From assembly GCA_045649505.1 (NCBI GenBank), contig JAZRQA010000061.1:8231-72230 (forward strand): 64,000 nt of DNA, written 5' to 3'. The stretch comes from SIG587 sp045649505. GTDB taxonomy: Bacteria; Bacillota; Clostridia; Oscillospirales; Acutalibacteraceae. Both the position numbers and the translations under genes were made by a program. Positions within the stretch are counted from its first letter, which is position 1, and every line of letters starts with the position of its first letter. Of the stretch, positions 1-6,869 are shown piece by piece. Below the pieces are notes generated by a model that ran no database searches, was not told where the DNA came from, and saw only the letters and a list, made by a program, of their open reading frames with translations.

Positions 1-708
1 ATTCATATTGCATATATTATTGTGGGCATGCTTGTTTTTTCAAGTCGAGATGATTCGCGTCAGCGAGTAATGCGCTTTGCCGCAATCTTTTCAAACGCGG
101 GCTTTATGGCGCTGCCTTTACAGGAGGCACTGCTCGGTGAACAGGGTGTTTTCTTCGGCGCGACCTATGTGGTAATTTTTAATATCGTTGCCTGGAGCTA
201 CGGAGTAATTCTTATGAGCGGCGAAAAAAAGCAGCTTTCGGTTAAAAAAATGCTTTTCACTCCCGGACTTATCGGCACCGCGATAGGTGTGCTTTTCTTT
301 GCGATAAGTCTGCCTGTACCCGATATCATCAAAACCACTGGAATTTCTTTAATAAACCATACCGCTAATTTAAATACTCCAATACCTATGATAGTTATTG
401 GTTACTACCTTGCTACAAGCGACTTTAAAAAGGCTCTTAAAGATAAGGGTTGTTACTTAAATCTTGCAATGAGGCTGATTTTAATGCCCCTTGCAACGCT
501 CGGCGTGCTTTATGCCTGCGCAATGAGAGGAACAATGCTTGTGTCATTAACCGTTGCCGCAAGCGCACCCACCGCCGCAATGACCACGATGTTTGCTGCA
601 AAATACGGCAGAGATACCGAGCTTTCGGTTAATATTGTTTCTCTGTCAACCCTGCTTTCGATAATAACAATGCCTATTATAGTGGCAATAGCCCAATACA
701 TTGCGTAA
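1..708 (+). CDS. AEC-family permease, C-terminal part (5' end outside window)
   Basis: The reading frame is open to the first base, so the N-terminus lies upstream of the window. The visible 235 residues are a hydrophobic integral membrane protein of the auxin efflux carrier (AEC) family, which exports or exchanges small organic acids and related anions. Supporting features are the SNAGFMALPL segment, the NLNTPIPM segment that resembles the conserved broken helix of the family, and the C-terminal AASAPTAAMTTMFA stretch followed by a last hydrophobic helix. A strong intrinsic terminator follows directly. The substrate cannot be read from sequence. Confidence 0.85.
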   Translation: MHIAYIIVGMLVFSSRDDSRQRVMRFAAIFSNAGFMALPLQEALLGEQGVFFGATYVVIFNIVAWSYGVILMSGEKKQLSVKKMLFTPGLIGTAIGVLFFAISLPVPDIIKTTGISLINHTANLNTPIPMIVIGYYLATSDFKKALKDKGCYLNLAMRLILMPLATLGVLYACAMRGTMLVSLTVAASAPTAAMTTMFAAKYGRDTELSVNIVSLSTLLSIITMPIIVAIAQYIA

Positions 709-739
709 AAAGACCGAAAATTATTTCGGTCTTTTTTTG
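709..739 (+). terminator. Intrinsic terminator after the AEC permease
   Basis: A 9-bp stem (AGACCGAAA at 711-719 with TTTCGGTCT at 724-732) is followed by a T run and lies right after the stop codon. Confidence 0.9.
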
Positions 740-747
740 TTAAATCC

Positions 748-776
748 TTGACAATCCAACTAAAGTAGTGTATAAT
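748..776 (+). promoter_or_regulatory. Sigma-A promoter of the Crp/Fnr-ABC operon
   Basis: TTGACA at 748-753 and TATAAT at 771-776 are separated by 17 bp, a perfect consensus. This would give strong transcription unless repressed, and a dyad lies where transcription should start. Confidence 0.9.
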
Positions 777-778
777 AA

Positions 779-800
779 AACTGTCCCAAATGGGACAGTT
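779..800 (+). promoter_or_regulatory. Perfect dyad operator overlapping the transcription start
   Basis: Ten-base arms AACTGTCCCA and TGGGACAGTT flank an AA spacer. The dyad starts just downstream of the -10 box and so covers the expected +1. Position and symmetry fit an operator for the dimeric Crp/Fnr-type regulator encoded next, acting as an autorepressor. That the regulator binds here is inference. Confidence 0.65.
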
Positions 801-813
801 TTGAGGTGAAAAA

Positions 814-1440
814 ATGCAGGACCTTTTTCTGACAAGAGGGCTTGACGAAAATCAAATGGCGGACATAAAGAAACTTATGCCGCCGCCAAGGGCTTTTGAA
901 AAGGGCGAACTTATTTACGGCGAGGAGCATTTTTTAAAGGCAATCGGCGTGATAACGAAGGGTAGCGTTACCGTAAAAACGGCTGATAACGGCACCACCA
1001 TATTGCGTACTCTTTGTGCGGGGGAAACCTTTGGGGCCTCGGCGGTGTATAGCAGTCAGGAGCGGTTTGTAAGCAAAATTACTGCCGCAACGCAGTGCGA
1101 AATAGTTTTTTTAGATGAAGATACCTTATCGAAAATATTTTTAAAATTTCCTAGTACGGTTAAAAACTATATTGAACTTTTGTCCGACAAGATCAGGTTT
1201 TTAAATCAAAAAATAGGTATTCTTTCGGCTAAATCAACGCCGCAACGGGTTTACGAATACCTGCTTACCGTTTGTAACGATGAAGGAAATGCAGTTTTAC
1301 CTAATATGACCTGTGTTTGCAAAACCCTCGGTATAGGGCGTTCAAGCCTGTACCGCAGTTTTGACATTTTGAGTGAAAAGGGTCTTATAGAAAAACGAGA
1401 AAACAAAGTAAAGGTGATAAGCTATGAAAAAAACAGTTAG
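814..1440 (+). CDS. Crp/Fnr-family transcriptional regulator
   Basis: This 208-residue protein has the Crp/Fnr layout. A cyclic-nucleotide-binding-like beta roll spans about residues 15-125, then comes a long dimerisation helix (about 125-150) and a winged helix-turn-helix (about 150-205) with the recognition-helix motif LGIGRSSLYRSFDIL. No Fnr-type N-terminal cysteine cluster is present, so the ligand is not an oxygen-sensing iron-sulfur cluster of that kind and remains unknown. GAGGTG upstream serves as ribosome binding site. The gene overlaps the following lipoprotein gene by 17 bases, which makes it the first gene of a four-gene operon and the likely local controller of the ABC importer. 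Confidence 0.85.
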   Translation: MQDLFLTRGLDENQMADIKKLMPPPRAFEKGELIYGEEHFLKAIGVITKGSVTVKTADNGTTILRTLCAGETFGASAVYSSQERFVSKITAATQCEIVFLDEDTLSKIFLKFPSTVKNYIELLSDKIRFLNQKIGILSAKSTPQRVYEYLLTVCNDEGNAVLPNMTCVCKTLGIGRSSLYRSFDILSEKGLIEKRENKVKVISYEKNS

Positions 1441-2398
1441 TATTTTACTCGTCCTTGTCCTTGTTGTAGGACTTCTTGCGGGCTGCGGCGAAAGGTCAGC
1501 CCAGCGTACGGCTATGAATGTTTATGCCATTAAGGGCCCTACGGGTATCGGTTTGGTTTCGCTTATGCAGGCTGATGAAAACGGTACCGCCAAGCACGAC
1601 TATAACTTTACCGTTGTTGCAGAGCCTAGCGAGGTTATTGGTAAGATATCGAGTAAAGAGGCGGATATTGCCGCTATTCCTACAAATATGGCATCCGCTC
1701 TTTATAAAAAGACCTCAGGCGGAATTACCGTGCTCGCCCTTAATACATCGGGTAACCTGTTCATTATGGAAAAGGGCAACGAAATAAACTCTATTTCCGA
1801 CTTAAAGGGCAAGACCGTCTACTCCACAGGTCAGGGCGCAAACCCTGAATTTATTATCAACTACATTTTAAAGAAAAATAATCTGAATGTCGGTACCGAT
1901 GTAAAGGTTGAATACCTCGCCCAGAACGATGAGCTGGTTGCTAAGCTTAAAACTAACGATAATGCTATTCTTTTAGCCCCTCAACCTGCCGCCGCTACCG
2001 TGCTTTCCAAGGTTGAAGGCTCCCGTCTTGCCATTGATATGACAGATGAGTTTGAAAAGGCATCGGGCGTTAATATGTATATGGGCTGCATTGTTGTAAG
2101 AAATGAGTTTCTAAAAGAAAACGAAGCCGCCGTTAAGGAGTTTTTAAATGAGTACGAGGCGTCGGTAAACAAGGTTCTTAACGATACCGACGGTTGCGCA
2201 ACCCTTTGCGAAAAGTATCAAATAATTCCTGCATTTAAGATTGCTCAAAAGGCTATTCCTGAGAGTGGCGTATGCTATCTTGACGGTGAGGATATGAAAA
2301 TTGCGTTGTCAAAATACCTTAAAATCTGCCTTGGCGAAATGCCAAAGCTTATAGGAGGAGAAGTGCCGAGTGAAGCCTTCTACTATACAGGCAAGTAA
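1424..2398 (+). CDS. ABC transporter substrate-binding lipoprotein (NitT/TauT/NMT1-like)
   Basis: This 324-residue protein begins with a lipoprotein signal peptide whose lipobox LLAGC places the lipidated cysteine at residue 21. The mature part resembles the NMT1/SsuA group of periplasmic-binding-like folds, with an ADIAAIPTNMA stretch, an ISDLKGKTVYSTGQGA segment and a tail that pairs with permeases of the TauC/SsuC type. It would sit on the outer face of the membrane and deliver a small organic ligand to the permease encoded next. Family members bind sulfonates, nitrate or pyrimidine precursors, and the ligand here cannot be assigned. Its end overlaps the permease gene by 29 bases. Confidence 0.85.
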   Translation: MKKTVSILLVLVLVVGLLAGCGERSAQRTAMNVYAIKGPTGIGLVSLMQADENGTAKHDYNFTVVAEPSEVIGKISSKEADIAAIPTNMASALYKKTSGGITVLALNTSGNLFIMEKGNEINSISDLKGKTVYSTGQGANPEFIINYILKKNNLNVGTDVKVEYLAQNDELVAKLKTNDNAILLAPQPAAATVLSKVEGSRLAIDMTDEFEKASGVNMYMGCIVVRNEFLKENEAAVKEFLNEYEASVNKVLNDTDGCATLCEKYQIIPAFKIAQKAIPESGVCYLDGEDMKIALSKYLKICLGEMPKLIGGEVPSEAFYYTGK

Positions 2399-3125
2399 AA
2401 AATTTATCATTGCCTTGGCGGTTGGAGCGTTTTGGGTTGGAGTATGGTATTTAGCGGCTGTTTTGGTTAATCAGGAGCTGCTGGTACCTACCCCTGCGCT
2501 TACCGTAAAAACTCTTTTTGGTCTTGCCGCCACGGGTAAGTTCTGGCTCAATGTGCTTTTTTCAACTCTTCGTATAATCGAAGGATTTTTAATTGGCGTA
2601 TTGCTTGGCATTTTAGGTGGATATCTAAGCGCAAAAAGCCGCATAATACACATTCTGTGCTCCCCCGTTTTACATCTTGCCAGAGCTGTGCCCGTAGTGT
2701 CCTTTATTCTGCTTGCATTTGTATGGATAAAAACCAACGGCATAGCAGTGTTCATAACCGTGCTTATGGTGACGCCTATTATCTGGGAAACGGTGCGCTC
2801 AGCTCTTTGCTCAATCGACCGTAAATTGGTGGAAATGGGTCAGGTTTTCTTGCTTTCTTCAAGGGAAATTCTTTTAAAAATCAAGCTTCCGCAGATAATA
2901 CCTGCCTTTTTAACCGCCTGCACCTCTGCATTAGGCCTTGCGTGGAAGGCGGGTATAGCGGCGGAATACATTTGTCACCCAAAGCAGTCGGTGGGCGTAA
3001 TGCTATATAACGCAAAAACCTACCTTGAAACCGCTGAAACCTTTGCGCTCACCCTTGTGGTGGTGATTGTTTCACTTGCTCTTGAGTTGCTTATGAAGCG
3101 TGTGACACGGAGGTGGCGGGTATGA
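2370..3125 (+). CDS. ABC transporter permease (NitT/TauT type)
   Basis: This 251-residue polytopic membrane protein belongs to the BPD_transp_1 (SsuC/TauC) group. The family EAA-type cytoplasmic loop is seen as LVEMGQVFLLSSREILLKIKLP around residues 150-172, which contacts the ATPase. A GTG start is chosen because AGGAGG lies nine bases upstream at 2353-2358, inside the coding end of the binding-protein gene. It forms the membrane channel of the importer together with the flanking genes. Confidence 0.85.
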   Translation: MKPSTIQASKKFIIALAVGAFWVGVWYLAAVLVNQELLVPTPALTVKTLFGLAATGKFWLNVLFSTLRIIEGFLIGVLLGILGGYLSAKSRIIHILCSPVLHLARAVPVVSFILLAFVWIKTNGIAVFITVLMVTPIIWETVRSALCSIDRKLVEMGQVFLLSSREILLKIKLPQIIPAFLTACTSALGLAWKAGIAAEYICHPKQSVGVMLYNAKTYLETAETFALTLVVVIVSLALELLMKRVTRRWRV

Positions 3126-3679
3126 TAGAGTTTAAAAACGTTAATTTTGCCTACTCTGATAAGGCGGTCATAAAAGACTTTAATTTAAAGATTGCAACTG
3201 GTGAGCGTGTTTGCATTTTCGGCGAATCGGGAAAAGGGAAAACCACGCTGCTTCGTCTTATATCAGGGCTTGAAAAGCCCACATCAGGTCAAATAACAGG
3301 CATAAACGGCAAAAAAATCTCTGTTGTCTTTCAGGAGGACAGATTGCTTAAGTGGCGCAGCGTCCTCGATAACGCCGCCCTTGCAGGCAACAGGGAAAAG
3401 GCGGAAGAAATTCTCGCCGCCCTTGGACTTGGTGATTGTTTAGATATGTACCCTGACGAGCTGAGCGGTGGTATGCGCCGAAGGGTTGCAATTGCTCGCG
3501 CCTTGTGTGCCGATTTCGATATACTTTTGCTCGATGAGCCCTTTAACGGCTTAGACGAGGAACTTATAAAAATCACTGCCGCGCTTATTGATAAACACCT
3601 TTTTGGGCGTACTCTTGTGCTTGTAACCCACAATGAGGAAAACTTACAGCTTTTGCAGGCAAAGAAAATAGTAATTTAG
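3122..3679 (+). CDS. ABC transporter ATP-binding protein
   Basis: The 185-residue ATPase carries every core motif: Walker A GESGKGKTT, Q-loop VFQED, signature LSGGMRRRVAIARAL, Walker B DILLLDEP and the switch histidine in VTHNEE. It is about 60 residues shorter than typical TauB/SsuB proteins, having essentially only the core domain with a compact C-terminus. I chose the ATG at 3122 over an in-frame GTG at 3113 because GGAGGTGG at 3109-3116 is correctly spaced only for the ATG. It energises the importer encoded upstream and closes the operon before a terminator. Confidence 0.85.
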   Translation: MIEFKNVNFAYSDKAVIKDFNLKIATGERVCIFGESGKGKTTLLRLISGLEKPTSGQITGINGKKISVVFQEDRLLKWRSVLDNAALAGNREKAEEILAALGLGDCLDMYPDELSGGMRRRVAIARALCADFDILLLDEPFNGLDEELIKITAALIDKHLFGRTLVLVTHNEENLQLLQAKKIVI

Positions 3680-3707
3680 CATTGCAATTAACAACAAAAT
3701 ATAATAA

Positions 3708-3742
3708 AATAACAGTATCAATACAGATGCTGTTATTTTTTA
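3708..3742 (+). terminator. Intrinsic terminator after the ABC operon
   Basis: A 12-bp stem with one G-T pair (3708-3719 with 3726-3737, loop AATACA) is followed by TTTTT. Confidence 0.8.
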
Positions 3743-3760
3743 ATTGGAGTGAGCATAAAG

Positions 3761-4966
3761 ATGAAATATCTGGTAATTTTGTGCGACGGTATGGCGGACC
3801 TGCCAAACGCCGCGCTTAACGGGAAAACACCTATGCAGTGCGCAAAAAAGCCGAATATTGATGCTATGTGTAAAATGGGTAAAAGCGGTCTTTGCAAAAC
3901 CGTAGCTGATGGTATGAAGCCGGGAAGCGATGTCGCAAACCTTAGCGTTTTGGGTTATGACCCTACCGTCTGCTATACAGGACGCTCTCCGTTGGAGGCG
4001 GCAAGCATCGGCGTTGGTTTAAAGCCTGACGATGTGGCTTTGCGTTGTAATATCGTTACTTTGTCCGATGAGGAAGATTACGAGGATAAAACTATGGTGG
4101 ATTACTGCGCGGGTGATATCTCCACCGCCGAGGCCGAGCAAATCATAAAAACTATTGAGCAAAAGCTTGGCAGCGATATTTATACCTTCTATGCAGGCGT
4201 TTCCTACCGCCATTGTCTGGTTGTTGCAAATGGAACAACCGAACTTGGAACAATGACTCCACCGCACGATATAAGCGGCAAAGTTGTGGGCGAGTATTTG
4301 AGCAAGTCGCAAAATGCCGCACCGCTTGTTGAGCTTATGAAAAAAAGCTATGATATTTTAAAGGAACACCCCGTAAATAAGGCAAGAACTAAGCGGGGTG
4401 AACGCCCTGCTAATTCAATATGGCTTTGGGGTGAGGGTAGGAAGCCTGTCCTTGAGAATTTTAAGAATAAATTCGGCGTTAGCGGCGCAATAGTTTCGGC
4501 GGTTGACCTGCTTAAGGGTATAGGTATCTGCGCAGGTATGGCTACGCCTGACGTTGCAGGTGCAACGGGATATATTGATACTAATTTTGAAGGCAAGGCG
4601 CAAGCCGCAATTAAGGCATTTGAGGACGGCAATGACCTTGTATACATACATATTGAAGCTCCTGACGAATGCGGTCACCGAGGTGAACCGTTTAACAAGG
4701 TCAAGGCTATAGAGCTTATTGATGAGAAAATAGCAGCGCCTGTGCTTGAATACCTGAAAAAACAAGGGGATTTTCGTGTTCTTGTTATGCCCGACCACCC
4801 TACACCCCTTTCTACAATGACCCACTCGGCCGAGGCTGTGCCCTATATGCTTTACGATAGCCGCAATCCTCAGCGCGGCGAGCCTTCCTTTACCGAGGAA
4901 AACGCAAAGAACGGTGAGTATATTGAAAACGGTCCTCAGGTTATGAGCCTGCTGCTTGAAAAATAA
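3761..4966 (+). CDS. apgM: Cofactor-independent phosphoglycerate mutase, archaeal type
   Basis: The 401-residue protein matches the 2,3-bisphosphoglycerate-independent phosphoglycerate mutase branch of the alkaline phosphatase superfamily (ApgM). It interconverts 3- and 2-phosphoglycerate in the cytoplasm. The N-terminal VILCDGMAD contributes metal-binding Asp, GSDVANLSVLGYDP carries the phosphorylated serine region, and APDECGHRGE plus VMPDHPTP supply the later metal ligands. An in-frame GTG lies 12 bases upstream, but the ATG at 3761 is better spaced from the GGAGTGAG ribosome binding site. It sits between two terminated or weakly linked units and overlaps nothing functionally related. Confidence 0.9.
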   Translation: MKYLVILCDGMADLPNAALNGKTPMQCAKKPNIDAMCKMGKSGLCKTVADGMKPGSDVANLSVLGYDPTVCYTGRSPLEAASIGVGLKPDDVALRCNIVTLSDEEDYEDKTMVDYCAGDISTAEAEQIIKTIEQKLGSDIYTFYAGVSYRHCLVVANGTTELGTMTPPHDISGKVVGEYLSKSQNAAPLVELMKKSYDILKEHPVNKARTKRGERPANSIWLWGEGRKPVLENFKNKFGVSGAIVSAVDLLKGIGICAGMATPDVAGATGYIDTNFEGKAQAAIKAFEDGNDLVYIHIEAPDECGHRGEPFNKVKAIELIDEKIAAPVLEYLKKQGDFRVLVMPDHPTPLSTMTHSAEAVPYMLYDSRNPQRGEPSFTEENAKNGEYIENGPQVMSLLLEK

Positions 4967-4985
4967 TATAAAGCGAGGCTCTTTA

Positions 4986-6383
4986 ATGTTAAGCGAATGG
5001 CTAAGTATAATAGATTCCTTTGTCTGGGGTGTGCCCCTTATCTCACTCATAGTGTTTGTGGGAATTTATCTAACCGTTCGCCTTAAATTTCTTCAGATTT
5101 TCTCTTTGAAAAGAGCGATGAAGAGTATATTTGAAAAAGAACAGGGCGCCGACGGAGATGTTTCCGGTTTCGGCGCCCTTTGCATTTCCCTTTCTGCAAC
5201 GCTCGGAACGGGTAACATCGTAGGTGTCGCCACAGCCGTAATCTTAGGCGGTCCTGGCGCGCTGTTTTGGATGTTGGTTGCCGCCTTTTTCGGTATGGCG
5301 ACAAAATATGCCGAAGGCGTTCTCGCGGTTAAATACCGCGTAAAAAGCGGCAGTGGGCATATCGGCGGCCCGTTTTATTATATAGAGCGGGGAATGGGCG
5401 AAAAATACAAATGGCTTGCTAAGGCCTTTGCCTTTTTTGGTGCCGTTGCGGGGGCGCTGGGTATAGGTACCGTCGCCCAGATAAGCGGCATAACCGCTGC
5501 CGCAAGGGATTTTTTTGACCCTAACCGTCAAAATTGCGCATTCACCCTTTTCGGCAATTCCTATACCGTAGCCGAAGTAATAACGGGTGTTATAGTCACC
5601 CTGCTCGCAGGTGCGGTGCTTATAGGCGGCGTAAAGCGTATAGCAAAGGTGTCACAGTTCTTTATTCCCGTTATGTCCTTCATATATATTTTTATATGCC
5701 TTACAATATTACTGACCAACGCAACGGCGCTTCCCCAAGCGGTGTGGGTGATAATAAAGGGCGCATTTGACCCTAAAGCCGTTACAGGCGGTACGGTGGG
5801 CAGTATGTTTGCCGCGCTTCAGGTGGGAGTTGCAAGGGGCGTATTCACAAATGAATCGGGCCTTGGCTCGGCCCCCATAGCCGCCGCCGCCGCGAAAAGC
5901 AACTCCTGTGTAAAACAAGGTCTTGTGTCTATGACGGGTACCTTCATAGATACGATGATTATGTGTACCATAACAGGACTTTGTATTGTGGTAACGGGTG
6001 CGTGGCGGCAAAGCGGGCTGGAGGGCGTTCAGGTTACTGCCTATACCTTTAGTCAGGGAATAAATTTTCTGTCGGATAGAGCCTGTGAGGGGATATTAAG
6101 TCTTTGTCTTGTGTTTTTTGCTTTTTCCACAATTATCGGTTGGTATTACTATGCTCGTTGCTGTGCCGAATATTTTTTTAACTGTAATCCGTTTGCAATT
6201 AAAGCCTACCGCATTTTTTATATTGCCGCAGTCGGGGTGGGCGCCTATATCCCCATTTCTGCCGTGTGGAGCCTCGCCGATATTTTTAATGCTCTTATGG
6301 CTTTGCCAAATCTTTGGGCGCTTCTCGCCCTTAGCGGCGAGGTGATAAAGGAAACAAGACAAGATTCTTTGAGGCAACTGTGA
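4986..6383 (+). CDS. Sodium:alanine symporter (AGCS family)
   Basis: This 465-residue, strongly hydrophobic protein belongs to the alanine or glycine:cation symporter family. Family hallmarks are LSATLGTGNIVGVATA near the N-terminus, GGPFYYIERGMG, and FTNESGLGSAPIAAAAA in the middle, with about ten membrane helices. It would import alanine, glycine or a similar small amino acid with Na+. ATG 4986 is preferred over an upstream in-frame TTG at 4956 because the latter lies inside the preceding gene and GAGG at 4975-4978 is well placed. A long hairpin ends transcription after the stop. Confidence 0.9.
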   Translation: MLSEWLSIIDSFVWGVPLISLIVFVGIYLTVRLKFLQIFSLKRAMKSIFEKEQGADGDVSGFGALCISLSATLGTGNIVGVATAVILGGPGALFWMLVAAFFGMATKYAEGVLAVKYRVKSGSGHIGGPFYYIERGMGEKYKWLAKAFAFFGAVAGALGIGTVAQISGITAAARDFFDPNRQNCAFTLFGNSYTVAEVITGVIVTLLAGAVLIGGVKRIAKVSQFFIPVMSFIYIFICLTILLTNATALPQAVWVIIKGAFDPKAVTGGTVGSMFAALQVGVARGVFTNESGLGSAPIAAAAAKSNSCVKQGLVSMTGTFIDTMIMCTITGLCIVVTGAWRQSGLEGVQVTAYTFSQGINFLSDRACEGILSLCLVFFAFSTIIGWYYYARCCAEYFFNCNPFAIKAYRIFYIAAVGVGAYIPISAVWSLADIFNALMALPNLWALLALSGEVIKETRQDSLRQL

Positions 6384-6408
6384 AAATTGTATTTTTGTGT
6401 ATATGAAC

Positions 6409-6446
6409 AAACCAACCGTATGGAGAAAACACCATACGGTTGGTTT
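6409..6446. terminator. Long hairpin between convergent genes (bidirectional terminator)
   Basis: A 15-bp perfect stem (6409-6423 with 6432-6446) lies between the stops of the symporter gene and the XRE regulator gene. A/T-rich flanks on both sides suit termination in both directions. Confidence 0.8.
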
Positions 6447-6451
6447 ATAAT

Positions 6452-6724
6452 TTATAAATTTCTTTTAATTTCATCAAGTTCTTTTTTTATATTATCTATT
6501 TTTCTTCTCAGGTCTTCCTTGGATAATACGGAACTGCTCGTTCTTCCTACAAGATAGTCTATACTTACCTTAAAATAATCCGAGAGCTTGATAAGTGCAT
6601 AACTATCAGGATTGGTTCTTTCGGTTTCATAATTGGAGATGGTCTTTTGATCAATGCCCGTGGCATTTGCAATATCTATTTGTCTTAAATTTTTCTCCTC
6701 GCGCAGTTGACGGATCCTATTCAT
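6452..6724 (-). CDS. XRE-family helix-turn-helix regulator
   Basis: This is a 90-residue DNA-binding protein. Residues 1-58 form a Cro/C1-type helix-turn-helix with RQIDIANATGIDQKTISNYETERT as the helix-turn-helix core, and residues 65-90 form a charged coiled coil rich in Lys and Glu that probably dimerises. It is transcribed divergently from the dockerin-protein gene. The spacer holds three TACTAA copies and a perfect palindrome, so it is a plausible regulator of itself and of the surface-protein pair. This link is inferred only from position. Confidence 0.85.
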   Translation of the reverse strand: MNRIRQLREEKNLRQIDIANATGIDQKTISNYETERTNPDSYALIKLSDYFKVSIDYLVGRTSSSVLSKEDLRRKIDNIKKELDEIKRNL

Positions 6725-6758
6725 AGTTAATCAGCCTTTCGCATATATAATTTCCTAA

Positions 6759-6797
6759 ATTATACTAAAAAATTACTAATAAGACTTGATTTACTAA
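6759..6797. promoter_or_regulatory. TACTAA repeats and minus-strand -10 box in the XRE/dockerin spacer
   Basis: TACTAA occurs at 6763-6768, 6774-6779 and 6792-6797. The first copy overlaps a TATAAT read on the minus strand (6759-6764), the likely -10 of the XRE gene; no good -35 partner is seen. The repeats are candidate operator half-sites for the XRE protein. Confidence 0.35.
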
Positions 6798-6814
6798 GAA
6801 AATACGGTTATAAT
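6786..6814 (+). promoter_or_regulatory. Promoter of the dockerin/cohesin pair
   Basis: TTGATT at 6786-6791 and TATAAT at 6809-6814 are spaced by 17 bp. Confidence 0.75.
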
Positions 6815-6823
6815 AATGTCTAA

Positions 6824-6839
6824 TAGGAATATATTCCTA
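6824..6839 (+). promoter_or_regulatory. Perfect 16-bp palindrome downstream of the promoter
   Basis: TAGGAATATATTCCTA is fully self-complementary and lies 10 bases after the -10 box, at or just beyond the transcription start. It is a candidate repressor operator or 5' end hairpin. Confidence 0.5.
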
Positions 6840-6869
6840 CAAGGTGAAAATATAAAAGGAGAAAAATAA

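Noticed and set aside
4415..5050. Minus-strand open frame of 211 codons across apgM and the symporter start
   Set aside because: It overlaps two well-supported genes, has no recognisable domain and no ribosome binding site.
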